DNA of 64,000 bases from Talpa occidentalis (taxonomy: Eukaryota; Chordata; Mammalia; Eulipotyphla; Talpidae). Positions within the stretch are counted from its first letter, which is position 1, and each line of letters starts with the position of its first letter. This document shows, in pieces, positions 35,641 to 48,199 of the stretch. The DNA lies in assembly GCF_014898055.3 (NCBI RefSeq), contig NW_023601104.1, positions 68,989,106 through 69,053,105 on the forward strand. The letters run 5' to 3'. The notes under the pieces were generated by a model, which saw nothing but the letters and a program-made list of their open reading frames with translations, was not told the DNA's origin and ran no database searches. The translations under genes were made by a program, and so were the position numbers.

Positions 35641-38600
35641 CTTGTTCTATAGTCAACTATAGTTTTCAATATCCTAAATACAAAAAAAATATACAGTTTT
35701 CAGGTTTAAGTTTCAGGAGTTTTTTTTTGACAGTTCACTTCTTGTTTATCTAGCAGCTAGGCTTTGAGAAAGTAAATAGAATGAAAATAATTGAATAAAA
35801 ATTAAATCTAGAGACTTTTAATGATTTTCTTCAAGTTTCAAATGTGTTAAGTCCATTTTAAAAAAAAAGTTAGACTCAGCAGTAATTTGTTAGTTGTTGG
35901 CATTTACTAATAAATGCTTGCAGTCTTTCTCATACACAATAATTTTCTAGGCCTCTGATTCTAAAACTTGCCTCATCCTAAAAATTATCTTGGGTCCGTA
36001 TTTAAAATGCAAATTTCTGGGCCCTGCAACAGATCTTCCAGGGAAGGACCTTGTACTTATATTAGCTATCTGGTTGTGTCTTGTGCTCAGGCAATTTTGG
36101 AAAACCCTGTGTTGGGCATACACAAGGAATGGGGCAGAGGTGGTTTCTGTCCCCAATTAGTTTAATAGAATTTTAGCTCTTCTTTTGAGTCATTAAAAGG
36201 AAATCAGTTTCTCTCCTATACAAAAAAGAAAAGGGAAGTTTGGAATTATTATAGTATTCATTGTATTCAAGGTATGAAAGTAGACTTTATGCTATTTGTT
36301 AAGCAGATATTTGTTTAAAAAATGCTATTGAAGAAACAGAAACTGGAAATCCTGTAATTATTCTGCTGATTTAGGAAAAGGGCTTTTGTGGAAACAAATA
36401 ATTTGGTTGGGTATATACTAAAGTAAAAAAAAAAAATTGTTAGCATCAAGGGAATGAAAATGTATAGGTGCTTTCAAATGCAAAATATTTTTGTGGACCA
36501 GTACCTGAAGGGGAAAGATTTATATTAGCCCCTTTAGGAAAGTGGGATGAGATGTCTACTTTGTCATATTGAGGGTAGAAACCTGTGCGAGAGTACATGC
36601 TACAAAGTGCTGTTTGTTTTGTCAAAAGGATTGATAGGAAGTTGGCAGACTCAGTTAATTTAAAATTAGAAGGAGCTTAACAGTCAATTTTTTAGTTCTA
36701 TTCTGTACTCCCCCTTGAAGTTTAAGAGAGGTTATATGGTTATTGTCCACCTGAATCACTCCATCTCGTTTCTTTATAAAGCCCAGTTTGGAGTTATTCA
36801 ATTAAATTTTGATCCTGTTTGTTAAATAAAATTCCTATTTATGTAATGTAACCAGATTACAGTTCAGGTCCATTGTATGTAAAAAAATGAAAATACTACA
36901 TATTATCAGACAGTTTGACAAACTTAGAACAACTTTATCTTTAATTTTTAGGATGCTAATTTAAATAAAAAAAAAAAACTTCAAACATTCCTAATGATTT
37001 TTCTACCAATCCTGTATTTTGCCATATCTTTTTCTTTTATAATATATAAGCAGTGTTTTAGTACTGGGTTTTTGAGCTGTAATCATAAGCAAGTTAGGAA
37101 GGCTAAATCTATTATTTATTTGATGAAATGACTTAGAGGATAACTCAAAATTATTTTTTATTTTTTGATATATTGTGTATCAAGTATGTATATATGTACA
37201 TGTATATTCCATACAAGAAGACAAGAAACTGTAAAATTTAATGGTTTTCAGTAGCAATGTTTTAGAGTATTTCCTTTCACTTACTAAGTTAGAATATGTG
37301 AAAAACAAAATTTTGAGATGAAGAAAAACGGTTGTATAACTCAAGTTTTTTTAGAGCACAAATGTGATAGTGGCTATCTCATTGAAAATTAATGACGGCT
37401 CCATCAATATGGTGCAATGCCTCTGCATCACTGATTTATATATATTTAATGAGCCTGCTATTCTAATTTCAGGTAACTGAAGCAAACAGCATGTAGCACT
37501 AACTCTGATTTACTTACAATTCACTCCATTAAAATGTAAACAGCTTGAAATCTACCAATGTTAAGTATAATTTCTTCATTGGTAATTCTGAAGTGTTTAC
37601 TTTCCAGCTGTGACTAATTTGTCTCTAAACATAGCATCAGTTTTTAGTAGTGTTTCAGATAATGTTACTAAAACATGATTTATTTGATTTTATTTCTTCC
37701 AACTGTAAAGTAAGGTTGGAGTAAGGGGGGAGAAGTTTACAAAGTAATAGGATTGTGATATGTGACATGGTAGATAGATGTTTTATCTTTGATATCTATT
37801 GGAATTTCATGAGCACCGTTTAAGGGTATGTTTCTATATTCTTTGGCATTAGAAATATTTTTAATGTTTGTATTTCTTTTTAGTTTTATTTTAAGATAGT
37901 TTTAAGATGTGTATTTTGTTTTATGGAAAAGATGATATTAAGAACCATTTGATAGAAGAAAAAATTGTACATAATTACTTTCACAGATCATTTATTGTGA
38001 TTTTAACTTCTGATTCTTGTATGTGTGCCTCCACACACAAATGAACAATTAGCTAGAAATAAATTGTATATATGATTTTTGTGGAACATGTTTATGCTAA
38101 GGTACATGTTATTTTATGAAAATGGTAATACTGTCAGTCATATGAATACATTGTTGATAAATTAAAATTTAATAGACTATGGTATTAGTAAATAAAAATT
38201 CTTTATATTTTTTCTCTTCCAGACCAATTAAGAGCAAAGGGGATGAGTTTTTTTTCTTTCAGAAAATTAAGGTTGATTAGTAAGATTTTAAAGATAAAAA
38301 CTTTTTACTCTTTAAGTAGTTTTAAGTATATTTCAAAGATCTAAAATGTAATATGTTGCAATAGATGTTTCTGCATTATTCAGATTGTGACTGCCTTATT
38401 TCTCATAATTGTATCGGGCACATTCATTAATATTTAATTCCTCTTGAAGCTTAATTGCAAAAAGCAATCTATGTAATGTGCTGCAACTAAATGCAAAAAC
38501 ATACAATTTATAGTAGGAATGGTGTCAATAATAATAAATTGCCACTGCTAGTGTAAGTTTAATGCTGTAATTTCCCCTTGGGAAATACATTATTTGTGTC

Positions 38601-38929
38601 TTTTGTTTGCTTTATGTATTTTGAGTTTATATTATTCGGAATTAGATTAGAAGCTGGCATTTATATATTATTTGTAGCAGTTAGAATGTAACAAACTAAA
38701 AATTATTGAAAATGTATAACCAAAGTGTACTGATTTATAAAATATCTTACAGAAAGTAAGAATTATATACATATATAAATACCAAGTCTTTTTTTCCCTT
38801 ACCGAAAACAAGAATTAAACTTAAATCTGTGCTTTTTTGGATTATACTCGTACTACTAATACTGTATTCTCAATTGCTGTGTACATTTATGGGTTTTTGG
38901 CCTCTATATTATGTTTACAGAGAGACATT

Positions 38930-39160
38930 TTGGTGCAGTGGATAAAAGCATCATTGAGTTAAATCCTTACTATTTATGTGACCTTCAGTAAAGGCTTTTG
39001 ACCCCCAAATTCTCGTATTTCTAAAATGGTGATCTAATAAAGTATACTAATCTGCTTTATAGGATTGTTGTGAAGATTAAACAAAGTAATTTGTACCAAA
39101 TGCTTGGCATATTATGCCTGACAAATACTAGCTAATATTTATTAGGTACTTTCTATTATA
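38930..39160 (+). repeat. MIR element
   Basis: TGGTGCAGTGGATAAAAGC, GGATTGTTGTGAAGATTAAA and GCTTGGCATATTATGCCTG match MIR in order. Confidence 0.8.
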
Positions 39161-39798
39161 ATTATTAAGAGTGATAATGTCAGTCTTCACTGTTATATAG
39201 CAATTCTTTGAAAAATTATAAAATATTTGCAATAATAGAGAATTTAAAGTTTGCTGAGGGTATTTGTCAACCAGCTGTAATCACAGCTAGTAATCTCTAC
39301 ACATATGCACTTCTTTTTAAAACAAACAAATGGGATTGTACTGTATTAATCTCATTGCAACTTAATTTATTCATTTAATAGTATCTCTTGGATAACTTCT
39401 ACGTTTGCAGAGTATTCTGTCTTTTAAAAATGCACTGAATAATCTGTCACGTTAATGGAAAGTTTGATTGTTTCTAGATGTTTAATATAATTTTTAGTGC
39501 ACGTCCTTATCTTTGTGTACATGCAAGTATAGCTATAGGATAAATATCAACCAGCAGTGTACATTTAGAATTTTTGTAGATAATTGCTACTGTTTTCATT
39601 TTATTTGTTATTGCTTTCCTCAACTTTATTGATGCAGAATTGACATTTATTGATCTGTACATATTCAATGTGTATGACTTTGAGATATTTATACACCCAT
39701 GAAATTGTCATCACAATTAAGGTAACAAATATTTCTATCACCTCCCCCCCAAATTTCCTTTTGCCTTTTTGTAATCTATTCCTTCTACTTCTATTTTT

Positions 39799-40074
39799 TT
39801 TTTTTAAAGATTTATTTTTATTTATTTATACAAGCACTGGGTACAGTCAGAAGCGCGGGAGGGTGAGAGAATTCACCAGAGCCAGAGCGGGGAGCAGAGC
39901 AGGCAGAAGGACCGAAGCACACTGCTGAGGGGAGCAGCGGGCAGCAGGAGAGGTCTGCGCGCCATGTGGGACCCTCCTCCAGTGGCCAGGGAGCAGCCGG
40001 GGATCGAACCGGCGCTGCAGGCCACGGGCAGCTTCACAACCCAGCGCTCAACTGCTGCGCCACCGGGGAGGCCC
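39799..40074 (-). mobile_element. tRNA-SINE, GGGTACAGTCAGAAG type
   Basis: Little decayed. Perfect 18-bp target duplication CCTTCTACTTCTATTTTT (39781-39798 and 40075-40092). Confidence 0.95.
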
Positions 40075-40696
40075 CCTTCTACTTCTATTTTTAATTAAAA
40101 AAAATTGCTTTTGCAACTGCTTTTTTTTTCCTTATCATAGAGTAGTTTGCTTTTGCTGTAATTTTACATAAGATCATATAGTATTCATTTTTTGCCTGGC
40201 TTCTTTCGCTCAGTTATTTTGAGATTCATCCATGTTGTGGTGTGTATCAGTGGTTCACTTATTACTGAGTAATATTCTGTTGCACAGGTGAACTAGTTTG
40301 CTTATCCATTTATCTGTTAATGCATAGTTGGTTTGTTTTTGGTTGTTAGCTATTGCAGAAGTGTTGCTATGAACTTTACTGTGAAGTTTTTGTGTGAACA
40401 TATGTTTTTGATTCTATTGCATAAATACCTAAGAGTGAGATGACTGGGTTGTGTAGTATGCAGGCATGTTTAATTTTTATGTTTTATAATTTAGGTTTTT
40501 GCTTTTAGATCTGTGATCTGTTTTGAATTGATTTTTATGTATGGTGTGAGGTCAGAGTGTTCTCTTTTTCCTACAAGGATATTTAGTTGATCCCGCACCA
40601 TTTGTTGAAATGCCTTTCCCTTTTTGGACGCCTTAGCTGTTTGTCAAAAATCAGTTGACTAAGTGTGGATCTGTTTTTATTCTGCTGTTCCACTCT

Positions 40697-40965
40697 TTTT
40701 TTTTTAAAGATTTTTTTTTTTATGCATACAGGAGCTGGGGTACAGGCCAGAGGTGTGGGGGGTGAGAGGATTCACCAGAGACAGAGTGGGGAACAGAACA
40801 GGCAGATTGACAGAAGTACACCACTGAGGGGAGCAGCGGGAGAGTCAGGAGAGGTCTGTGCCATGTGGGTTGCTCCCTGGCCAGCCTGGGATCGAACTCG
40901 TGCTGCGGAGGCTGGGGACAGCTTCATAGGTTGCGTCTTAATGCCTTGCACCACCAGGAAGGCCC
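40697..40965 (-). mobile_element. tRNA-SINE inserted in the antisense L1
   Basis: AGCTGGGGTACAGGCCAGAG-type; flanks CTGTTCCACTC / CTGTTCAACTA. Confidence 0.91.
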
Positions 40966-41114
40966 CTGTTCAACTAATTTATATTTGTCTTTACCAGTAT
41001 ATATTATTTAAATTATTGTAGGTTTATGGTTAAGTCTTGATAGTAGGTAGTATAAGACCTCTAACTTTGTTTTATTTTAAAAATGACTGGTTATTGTAGT
41101 TCATTTTCATTTCT

Positions 41115-41387
41115 TTTTTTTTTTTTTTAAAGATTTATTCATTTATTTATACAAGCACTGGGTATAGTCAGAAGTGTGGGAAGGTGAGAGAATTCACCAG
41201 AGCCAGAGCAGGGAACAGAACAGGCAGACTGACGAAATACACTGCTGAGGGGAGCAGCGGACACAACAGGAGAGGTCTGTGCGCCATGTGGGACCCTTGC
41301 TGGTGGCCAGGGATTGAACTGGTGCTGCAGAGGCTGCAGGCAGCTTTACAGCCCAGTGCTCAACCGCTGCGCCACCAGGGGAGGCCC
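41115..41387 (-). mobile_element. tRNA-SINE inserted in the antisense L1
   Basis: GGGTATAGTCAGAAG-type; perfect 13-bp target duplication CATTTTCATTTCT (41102-41114 and 41388-41400). Confidence 0.95.
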
Positions 41388-42444
41388 CATTTTCATTTCT
41401 ATGTAAATTTTAGAATCAGTTTCTCAACTTTTGTAAGAACATTCACTGGAATATTAATTAGGATTGCTTTTAATTTGGATAGAATGGCCATCTGATCATC
41501 AAGTGTTCCAATCAGTGAATGTATCTTTTGATAATATATCTCTTATTTAAAAGTATTTAATTTTACTCAGCATTGCTTTGTGGTTTTCAGTGTAGAGGGC
41601 TTAGGCAATTTATGTTTATCTGTAGGTAATTTGTATTTTAGTTTTACTTGATCTGATGTTTAAAAATTTTCATTTATCAATTATTTGCAACTGTTACGGA
41701 AAAATTTGGTTAATTTTTGTATATTAAGTGCTATCTTGCTAAATTGCTATTTCCAGTTACTAATTTTGAAATAATTTGTTATAAAGAAACAGGCAACTAA
41801 TACACAATACAACCAGCATTATAAAGCCAGAGTTAATCTAATATCAAAACTCAACAAAGCATGAGTAGTTCATTTGTAGATTCCCTAGGACTTTCAGTGT
41901 AAACAATTGTATCATCTGTAAATAGGACAGTTTCACTTTATTTATTTATTTAATCCTTAATGCATTGCTGGATTCTCTACAGTAATGCTGAGTAGAAGGG
42001 GTGAAAATGAACATTTATGCCTTATTCCTGGACTTAGAAGGATGAAATTCAGTGTTTCACCATTATCATATTAGTTATGATTGTTTTTTTTTTCCCCTGG
42101 AAGGTGCCATTCATCAATTTAAGGAAATTCTTTAGCTATTCTTAGTTTAGTTTTGAATTCTGTGAAAGTCTTTCAGAATCTCTTGAAATGATCATATGGT
42201 TTTACTCCTTTATTCTATCAAAATGATGAATTTTTATATTGAGATATGAATGCTAAATCATTATTGTATTTCTGGCCTTAACCCTAACATGTCAAGATGT
42301 ATTATTATTAATATATGTTGTTAGATTTGGTTTGCTAATAGTTTGTTAAGTATCTTTGCTTGGATGGTCTGTAACTTTTTGTTTTGTAATGACTTTGTTA
42401 AGTTTTGATACTAGAATAACTTTGGCTTTATAATGCTGGTTCTA

Positions 42445-42784
42445 TTGTGTATTAGCTATCGTTGTTTTGAATAACAGATTATTTCAAAATTAGTAACTGG
42501 AAATGGCAAACATTATCTGACAGTTTTTGTGAGTTAGAAATTCAGTAGTGGGTTAGGTGGGACGTTCTGGCTCATGGTTTCCCACAAGACTGCAGTCATG
42601 GTAAGGGCTGGTGCTGCAGTCATCTCTAGACTTTACCAAGGAAGGCTCAGCTTTCAGATCTACTCACAAAATTATTAGCAGGCCTGAAAAGATTTGCTTT
42701 CCTGGTCATTTTCCATAATGTTGCTTCATCACATTGCAGCGTCCTCTATCTTAAGTCCACAAGTTGGAAGCCATTGCTTTTTTT
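42445..42784 (-). mobile_element. MLT1-type LTR remnant (antisense)
   Basis: TTAGCTATCGTTGTTTTGAA, CTCATGGTTTCCCACAAGAC and GCAGTCATCTCTAGACTTT follow the reversed MLT1 LTR. Non-coding. Confidence 0.65.
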
Positions 42785-43050
42785 TTTTTTTTTAAGATTT
42801 ATTTATTTATTTATACAAGCACTGGGTACAGCCAGAAGTGTGGAAGGGTGAGAGAATTCATCAGAGCCAGAGGGGAGAGCAGAGCAGGCAGATTGAGGAG
42901 GTATACTGCTGAGGGGAGCAGCAGGTGGCAGGAGAGGTCTGTGCGCCATGTGGGACCCTCACCCCGTGACCGGGGATCGAACCGGCGCTGTAAAGGCTGC
43001 AGGCAGCTTCGCAAGCCAGCGCTCAACCGCTGCGCCACCAGGGAGACCCA
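42785..43050 (-). mobile_element. tRNA-SINE, GGGTACAGCCAGAAG type
   Basis: Target duplication GCCATTGCTTTTTTT on both sides. Confidence 0.94.
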
Positions 43051-43360
43051 GCCATTGCTTTTTTTTATAATCTAATCTTGGAAGTGACATACTGTTGCAT
43101 CTGCAACATTCTGCTTTTTTCTGTGACTTGTATGTTGTGACTTATATGTTGAGATTTATTAGTTTTACTGATTTTGTGAAAGAACCAGCTTTTCACTGTT
43201 AATTTTCTCTACTGCTTTTTCAGTTTTCTTTTTCATTGATTTCTGTTACTATTTTAATTATTCAATGGCTCTGGATTTCTTTTTTATATACATGAATTAG
43301 AATTGTCCATATATTTTGTATTTCCTAGCCATCTTTTTGTTCTCCTTTGTGGTCAGAGAG

Positions 43361-43366
43361 TACACA

Positions 43367-43403
<37 letters not shown>
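43361..43403 (+). repeat. (CA)n microsatellite
   Basis: About 20 CA units with one TA interruption, lying within the antisense L1. Confidence 0.96.
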
Positions 43404-43405
<2 letters not shown>

Positions 43406-43621
43406 TTTAGAAATTTCAGACTTATTTTGTAGCCTGGTGTATGTCTATCTTGATGAATATACTATGTGGACATGAAAAGAGTATGTTCTGTGTTGTCATT
43501 GGTTATAATGTTCTCTAAATCAATTAGATAAGGTTGTTTAGTATTACTGGTCAGAGTTTCTATATTACTAATTTTTGTCTAGAGACGTCAGTTTCTTAGC
43601 AAGATTAAATTCTCTCACCCT

Positions 43622-43741
43622 AGGGCCTCCCCTGGTGGCGCAGCGGTTGAGCACTGGGTTGCGAGGCTGCCTGCAGCCTCTGCAGCGGCAGTTTGATCCC
43701 TGGCCACCGACAAGGGTCCCACAAATAAATAAATAAATAAG
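43622..43741 (+). mobile_element. head-only short tRNA-SINE
   Basis: tRNA-like head (GGCCTCCCCTGGTGGCGCAG to GGTCCCAC) joined directly to AAATAAATAAATAAAT. Flanked by AAATTCTCTCACCCTA on both sides. Confidence 0.9.
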
Positions 43742-44700
43742 TAAATTCTCTCACCCTAATTGTGGAATCAAATATTATTTTAATTCTATCAGTTTTTCTC
43801 TTGTATTTTGAAGCTCTGTTTTTTGACAAATATATATTAATAAATGTTATATCCTTTTGATGAATTTTCCCACTAGTCATTACAAACTTCTCTATCTCCG
43901 ACAGTGCTCTTTGTGTTGAAGTCTATTTGTAAATAGCCTTTTCAGCCTTCTTATGGGAGATTTCTAAGGAAGCACTTTTTAAGAGAAATAATAACTATTT
44001 ATATGAGTCTTTTTCCATCCGTTTGCTTTCAATCTGTATGTGTCTTCATAATAACAGAAGTCTTTTATATATAGCCACATATTTACCACTTCCAGTGCTC
44101 TTTATTTCTTTGTGTAGATCCTGAGTTTCCTCTCTGGTATTATTCCTATCAACCCAACAGATTTCTCTTAGCATTTCTTGTAGAGCAGGTTTGTTTGTAA
44201 TGGATCCTCTTAGTTTTCTTTTCTGAGAGTTTATTTCATTGTCTTTCCTGAGGATTTATATGCTTGATGTATAATTCTGAACTGACCTCTTTCAAATTTT
44301 AAAGATGTTGTTCAGCTATCTTTTGTTCTCTATAATTTCTGACGAGAAATCATTGGGAATTTTAATTAGTAGCTCCTGTGTGTGATTTTTAGTTGTTTTC
44401 AAGATTTTTTTTGTTGACTACATTTTTCATTTTCAGCAGTTTGTGACATGTTCTGGAATGTTTTTCATGGGTTTATCTTGTTTGTAGTGCACTGATATTC
44501 TTGAATTTCTAAATTTATGTCTGTTATCATTGGAAAGTTTTTGATAATTACTTCTCAAATATTTTTTCTCCTTTAATCTCTGTGTCTTTTGTTTCTGGAA
44601 ATTCAATAGTATATTATTAGGCTATTTGATATTATCTTTTTTCTTCTCTATTCTTGATTGAATAAGGTCTGTAGATCTGTCTTCAAATTCAGTGTTTCTT

Positions 44701-45019
44701 TTTTTTTTTTTTTTTTTGTAGAGGCATGCTTTATTTATTTGTTTGCTGGTTTGTTTGTTTGTTTTGTTTATACATGCACTGGGTACAGTCAGAAGCGCGG
44801 GAGGGTGAGAGAATTCACCAGAGCCAGAGCGGGGGAGCAGAGCAGGCAGAAGGACCAAAGTACACTGCTGAGGGGAGCAGCGGGCGGCAGGAGAGGTCTG
44901 CGCGCCATGTGGGACCCTCCTCTGGTGGCCGGGGAGCAGCCGGGGATCGAACCGGCGCCACAGAGGCCGCGGGCAGCTTCTCAACCCAGCGCTCAACCGC
45001 TGCACCACCGGGGAGGCCC
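44701..45019 (-). mobile_element. young tRNA-SINE, long CAAA-tail subfamily
   Basis: TAGAGGCATGCTTTATTTAT and GTTTGTTTGTTTGTTTTG are the reversed diagnostic tail. Perfect target duplication AAATTCAGTGTTTCTT (44685-44700 and 45020 onward). Confidence 0.96.
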
Positions 45020-45620
45020 CAAATTCAGTGTTTCTTGTCTCTGTCATCTGTATGTTGCTATTGAGTCAATCCAGTGCATTTTTAAATTTCCACTGTTATA
45101 TTTTCAGTTCTGAAATTTCCATGGGAAAAAATCGTTTCTCTGTTTTAAACTTTTTTCTACTCATTCCAAGTGTGTTTACTTTTATCTCATGGAGCGTAAT
45201 AACACAAGCTGTTTTACAGTTTTGTCTGCAAATTTCACCATTTGGGTCATCTTGGGATTGGCATCTGTTGATTATCTTTTTCCTTGAGAATTGGTCACAT
45301 TTTCTGTTTCTTTGGATATTGAGTAATTTTGAATTGTATCCTGGGCATTATGAATGTTATGTTGTCTAGATTCTAGGTTTTGTTAGAATTCTGCACTATC
45401 TTCATAATTTTTTCTATATACATAATGCTGTTTTTAAATTGAGGTATTGATATATATTTCCTTGTGAGTTTGCTTAAATATTTTTTAGAGTGTTTATCGA
45501 TCACGTTTCTTTTCTATATAAGAAAAGAAGCCCTATTCATGTTTCATGCCTATTTTTTCCTATAGGATTGTTTTTCTTTATATTATTGATTTTTAAGGAC
45601 TGCTTAGACTTACATATTGC
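45020..45620 (-). mobile_element. old L1/HAL1-like remnant (antisense)
   Basis: TTGTATCCTGGGCATTATGA and TTCTAGGTTTTGTTAGAATT are typical of reversed L1M/HAL1 internal DNA. Confidence 0.55.
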
Positions 45621-45764
45621 AAAATTCTCTCAATTTTCATTCACTTTTTGAAGTGCTTCTGACTGAATTCTTAAATGGCAACTGTTGCCATGAACAGTTG
45701 GACCAACTTTGCAGAATGTTATTTTACTTTTTGACTCAGTGATGGATTTTATAAAAAATCATGT

Positions 45765-46280
45765 TATTCTATTACACTGATTAATTACTGCTGTCCAACA
45801 AATGGCTCAAAAACCAAGAGGTTTAAAGCAATAAACATTTATTATCTCATAGTTCTTGTAAGGTCAGGGATTTGGGAATGACCTAGCTGGTTGTTTCTGG
45901 CTCAGGGTATCTCTTGAGATTATGATGAAGAATATATTGGGCTGTCTGTAGCCATTACAATACTTGACTGTGAAGGGAGACTACACTTCTAAAGCTTGCT
46001 GATATGCTTTTGTGAGAAGTCCTCACTTCTTTATGTTTGTTGGCTGGAGGTCTTAGTTGTTTGCCACTTGAGCCTCTCTGAAGAGTTTCTTCAGTTTCTT
46101 TACAACATGGTAGTATTCTTATCCTGGAATGAAAGATTCAAGGGAGAGGAAAGAGATGCAGAAGCTCCAGTATTCTATGAACTGATTCTGGTCATCTGAC
46201 ACTGTCATTTCTGCCATATTCTATTTGTTAGAGCCCTAAGTACAGCCCACATTTAGTGGGGAGGGAATCTATGTTTCACC
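45765..46280 (-). mobile_element. MLT1-type LTR (antisense, nearly complete)
   Basis: ATTTATTATCTCATAGTTCT, GGTTGTTTCTGGCTCAGGGT and CATTTCTGCCATATTCTATT follow the reversed MLT1 LTR over about 500 bp. Non-coding LTR only. Confidence 0.75.
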
Positions 46281-46342
46281 TTTTGATAAGATAAGTATCA
46301 GAAGGAACTAGGTTTCACCTTTTGATGAGATAAGTATCAGAA
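46273..46342 (+). repeat. 39-bp-period tandem duplication with GATA words
   Basis: Two 31-bp copies starting GTTTCACCTTTTGAT at 46273 and 46312 differ by one base; each holds a GATAAG. Confidence 0.9.
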
Positions 46343-46384
46343 AATTTGTGGATACATATAAACCATATCAACCTTATATTTGTA

Positions 46385-47140
46385 GGTTTGTCATTGTTAA
46401 GGACCAAGAGACTCCCAATGATCCTTACCTCTTGGTATTCATGCCCTTGTGTAATTTCTTCATATATCGTATCAGAATTGCTTGTGTGACCAATAGAATA
46501 TAACACTATTGTCACTTCCAAAGCTATATCATAGAATGTGGGTTCCTATGAGCTAGCTACTACCTGGCCACTCATGGACAACTGTGACCTATTTGCTATC
46601 TACAAATCACAGCAGAGAATGCCTTGACTACCTATAGCCCTTATCACGAGGCAGGCCCGGGGATGCCTACGTCTCTGTTGACCTGATTACGTGACTATCT
46701 CCATGGTGGTCTCAGGATAACTTTGCCTGTGATAACATCAAATACTTTGCTGACGCAAATGTCTCTTGACTTATGGTCATCATGTCCCCTTCCCTGTCCC
46801 TCGTAAAACTTTGTCCCCCATTCCTATCTTCAATAGAAAACTCTGTGGCCTTCTCATGGACTACTTGTTCTTAGGAAGAAGAGTTTTTCTGTGTTGTAAG
46901 GAACCATATGGAAAAGCCCATGTGTTGTGGATCTGAGACATCCTGCCAATAGCCTAGTGAGTGTGCCATCTTAGAATTAGATTATGTAGCCCCAGTCATG
47001 TTTTCAGATGACTGCAACCCCAGCTGACATCTTGACAAGCTGCTGCTGGATTCCTAGCACTCTGAAACTGTATGAGATCATTTTTTTTTGTTGTTCTATG
47101 GTGCTAAGTTTGGGGGTATTTTGTTATATAGCAACAGATA
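46385..47140 (+). mobile_element. MLT1-type LTR (sense), interrupted at about 46540-46890
   Basis: CTTGGTATTCATGCCCTTGT and GTGTGACCAATAGAATATAA (5' part), then GATGACTGCAACCCCAGCTG and TAAGTTTGGGGGTATTTTGT (3' part), are in MLT1 order. The middle does not fit. Confidence 0.75.
46540..46890. mobile_element. unidentified insert inside the sense MLT1 LTR
   Basis: About 350 bp of higher-GC sequence (ATGGACAACTGTGACC, CGAGGCAGGCCCGGGGATG, CCTGTCCCTCGTAAAACTTT) is unlike the flanking LTR; possibly a solo LTR of another family. No coding frame and no clean target duplication found. Confidence 0.4.
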
Positions 47141-48199
47141 GCAATTGCTTTATTAAAACAAAAGACATTATCAAAACTTGTACAGGATTAGGGACTTTTG
47201 AAAATGATACTAGGGAAAGATTTTTTAGCACCTATGTCAAATAATCCATTGTCATTTGTAGAGATGTTGATCTTTTTCAGGGGCATATAAACTGATTCAG
47301 AAGTAAAGTATGTAGGGGAAATTCAATAATGTTTACTGTAATTATAAATTACGGAGGTAAATATTTTATTATCATGCAAAGCTTTTCAGAGCTTTTAGTG
47401 AGAACCTTTTAAGTTTTCTATCATTGACTCAATGTCTTGATTAAAATTTATGATAATGTAGAGAGTAGCATTTTTAGGAGGTAATGCTTTATAAAAATAC
47501 TTAATTTTGTTTATAGATTTGTTTTTATAAGTGTTATAGCGAAGTTGATTCTCCTGTGGAATTTATATTCTGAGTTTGTGCGATGTAGAAAGCTTAAGTT
47601 AATGAAAGAATTACCCTTGAGAAGACCAGAAATTGTCAATATGGACAAGTGTTTTTTTCACTAAGACCAACCCAGCCAATTTTCCATCCAGCAAAAGAAC
47701 AAAACATTGTTTCCCTCAGCTGATATCAGGTGAAATAATTGGTTTTGTTATAGGATTGTGTTGAAAAATTGCTTTAAAAGCTGTCATATAGTTCTAGTAA
47801 GATGCTCATCCTTGAAAAGGCATTGGGCCTGAGTGCAACTGAGAGAATAGTTGAGTGACAGCTCCCATTTTATCCTTACTATAGAGCATAGTTGCACAGT
47901 AACTGAGAGGAAGACTTGTGATATGGACTCTTTTGAAAAATATCTCTCAGTCTCTTTCTTTTGGCTGAAAACCTAAGTGAATTTGTACAAGTAAATATGT
48001 ATTCAATTGTATATGTCATGTCATAGATAATAAAATGCCTGTGAATAGAATACTTGTCCTTTTTGGGAAATAGACTTTTAATTTTATTTATTTCATTGTG
48101 ATTTGATAGATTATTTAATGGAATTTGACATGAAAGTTTAGGTGTTGTTGATTTCCATATAGTATAGTTTTGGAAACCTCTATTCATAATGAGGAATCT
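47141..48199. other. MNAT1: intronic stretch with no recognised feature
   Basis: AT-rich, no SINE and no exon recognised. Confidence 0.5.

Larger units (their letters stand above)
34939..39600. other. MNAT1: SINE-poor intronic block
   Basis: AT-rich with only ancient MIR fragments (35460-35640, 38930-39160). Low-repeat sub-blocks at 37370-37690 and 38370-38610 look like single-copy DNA with several TAAT-core words, the usual look of conserved non-coding elements. Conservation cannot be judged here. Confidence 0.5.
40110..42440 (-). mobile_element. old L1 (antisense 3' end into ORF2)
   Basis: TTGAGATTCATCCATGTTGT, ATGTATGGTGTGAGGTCAGA, GCCTTATTCCTGGACTTAGA and ATACTAGAATAACTTTGGC are reversed L1 sequence in the expected 3'-to-5' order, broken by SINEs at 40697 and 41115. 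Many stops; not active. Confidence 0.7.
43051..44700 (-). mobile_element. old L1 ORF2-region remnant (antisense)
   Basis: TCATTGATTTCTGTTACTAT, TGTGGTCAGAGAGTACAC, AGAGTATGTTCTGTGTTGTC and AGCATTTCTTGTAGAGCAGG are reversed L1 segments; decayed. Confidence 0.65.
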
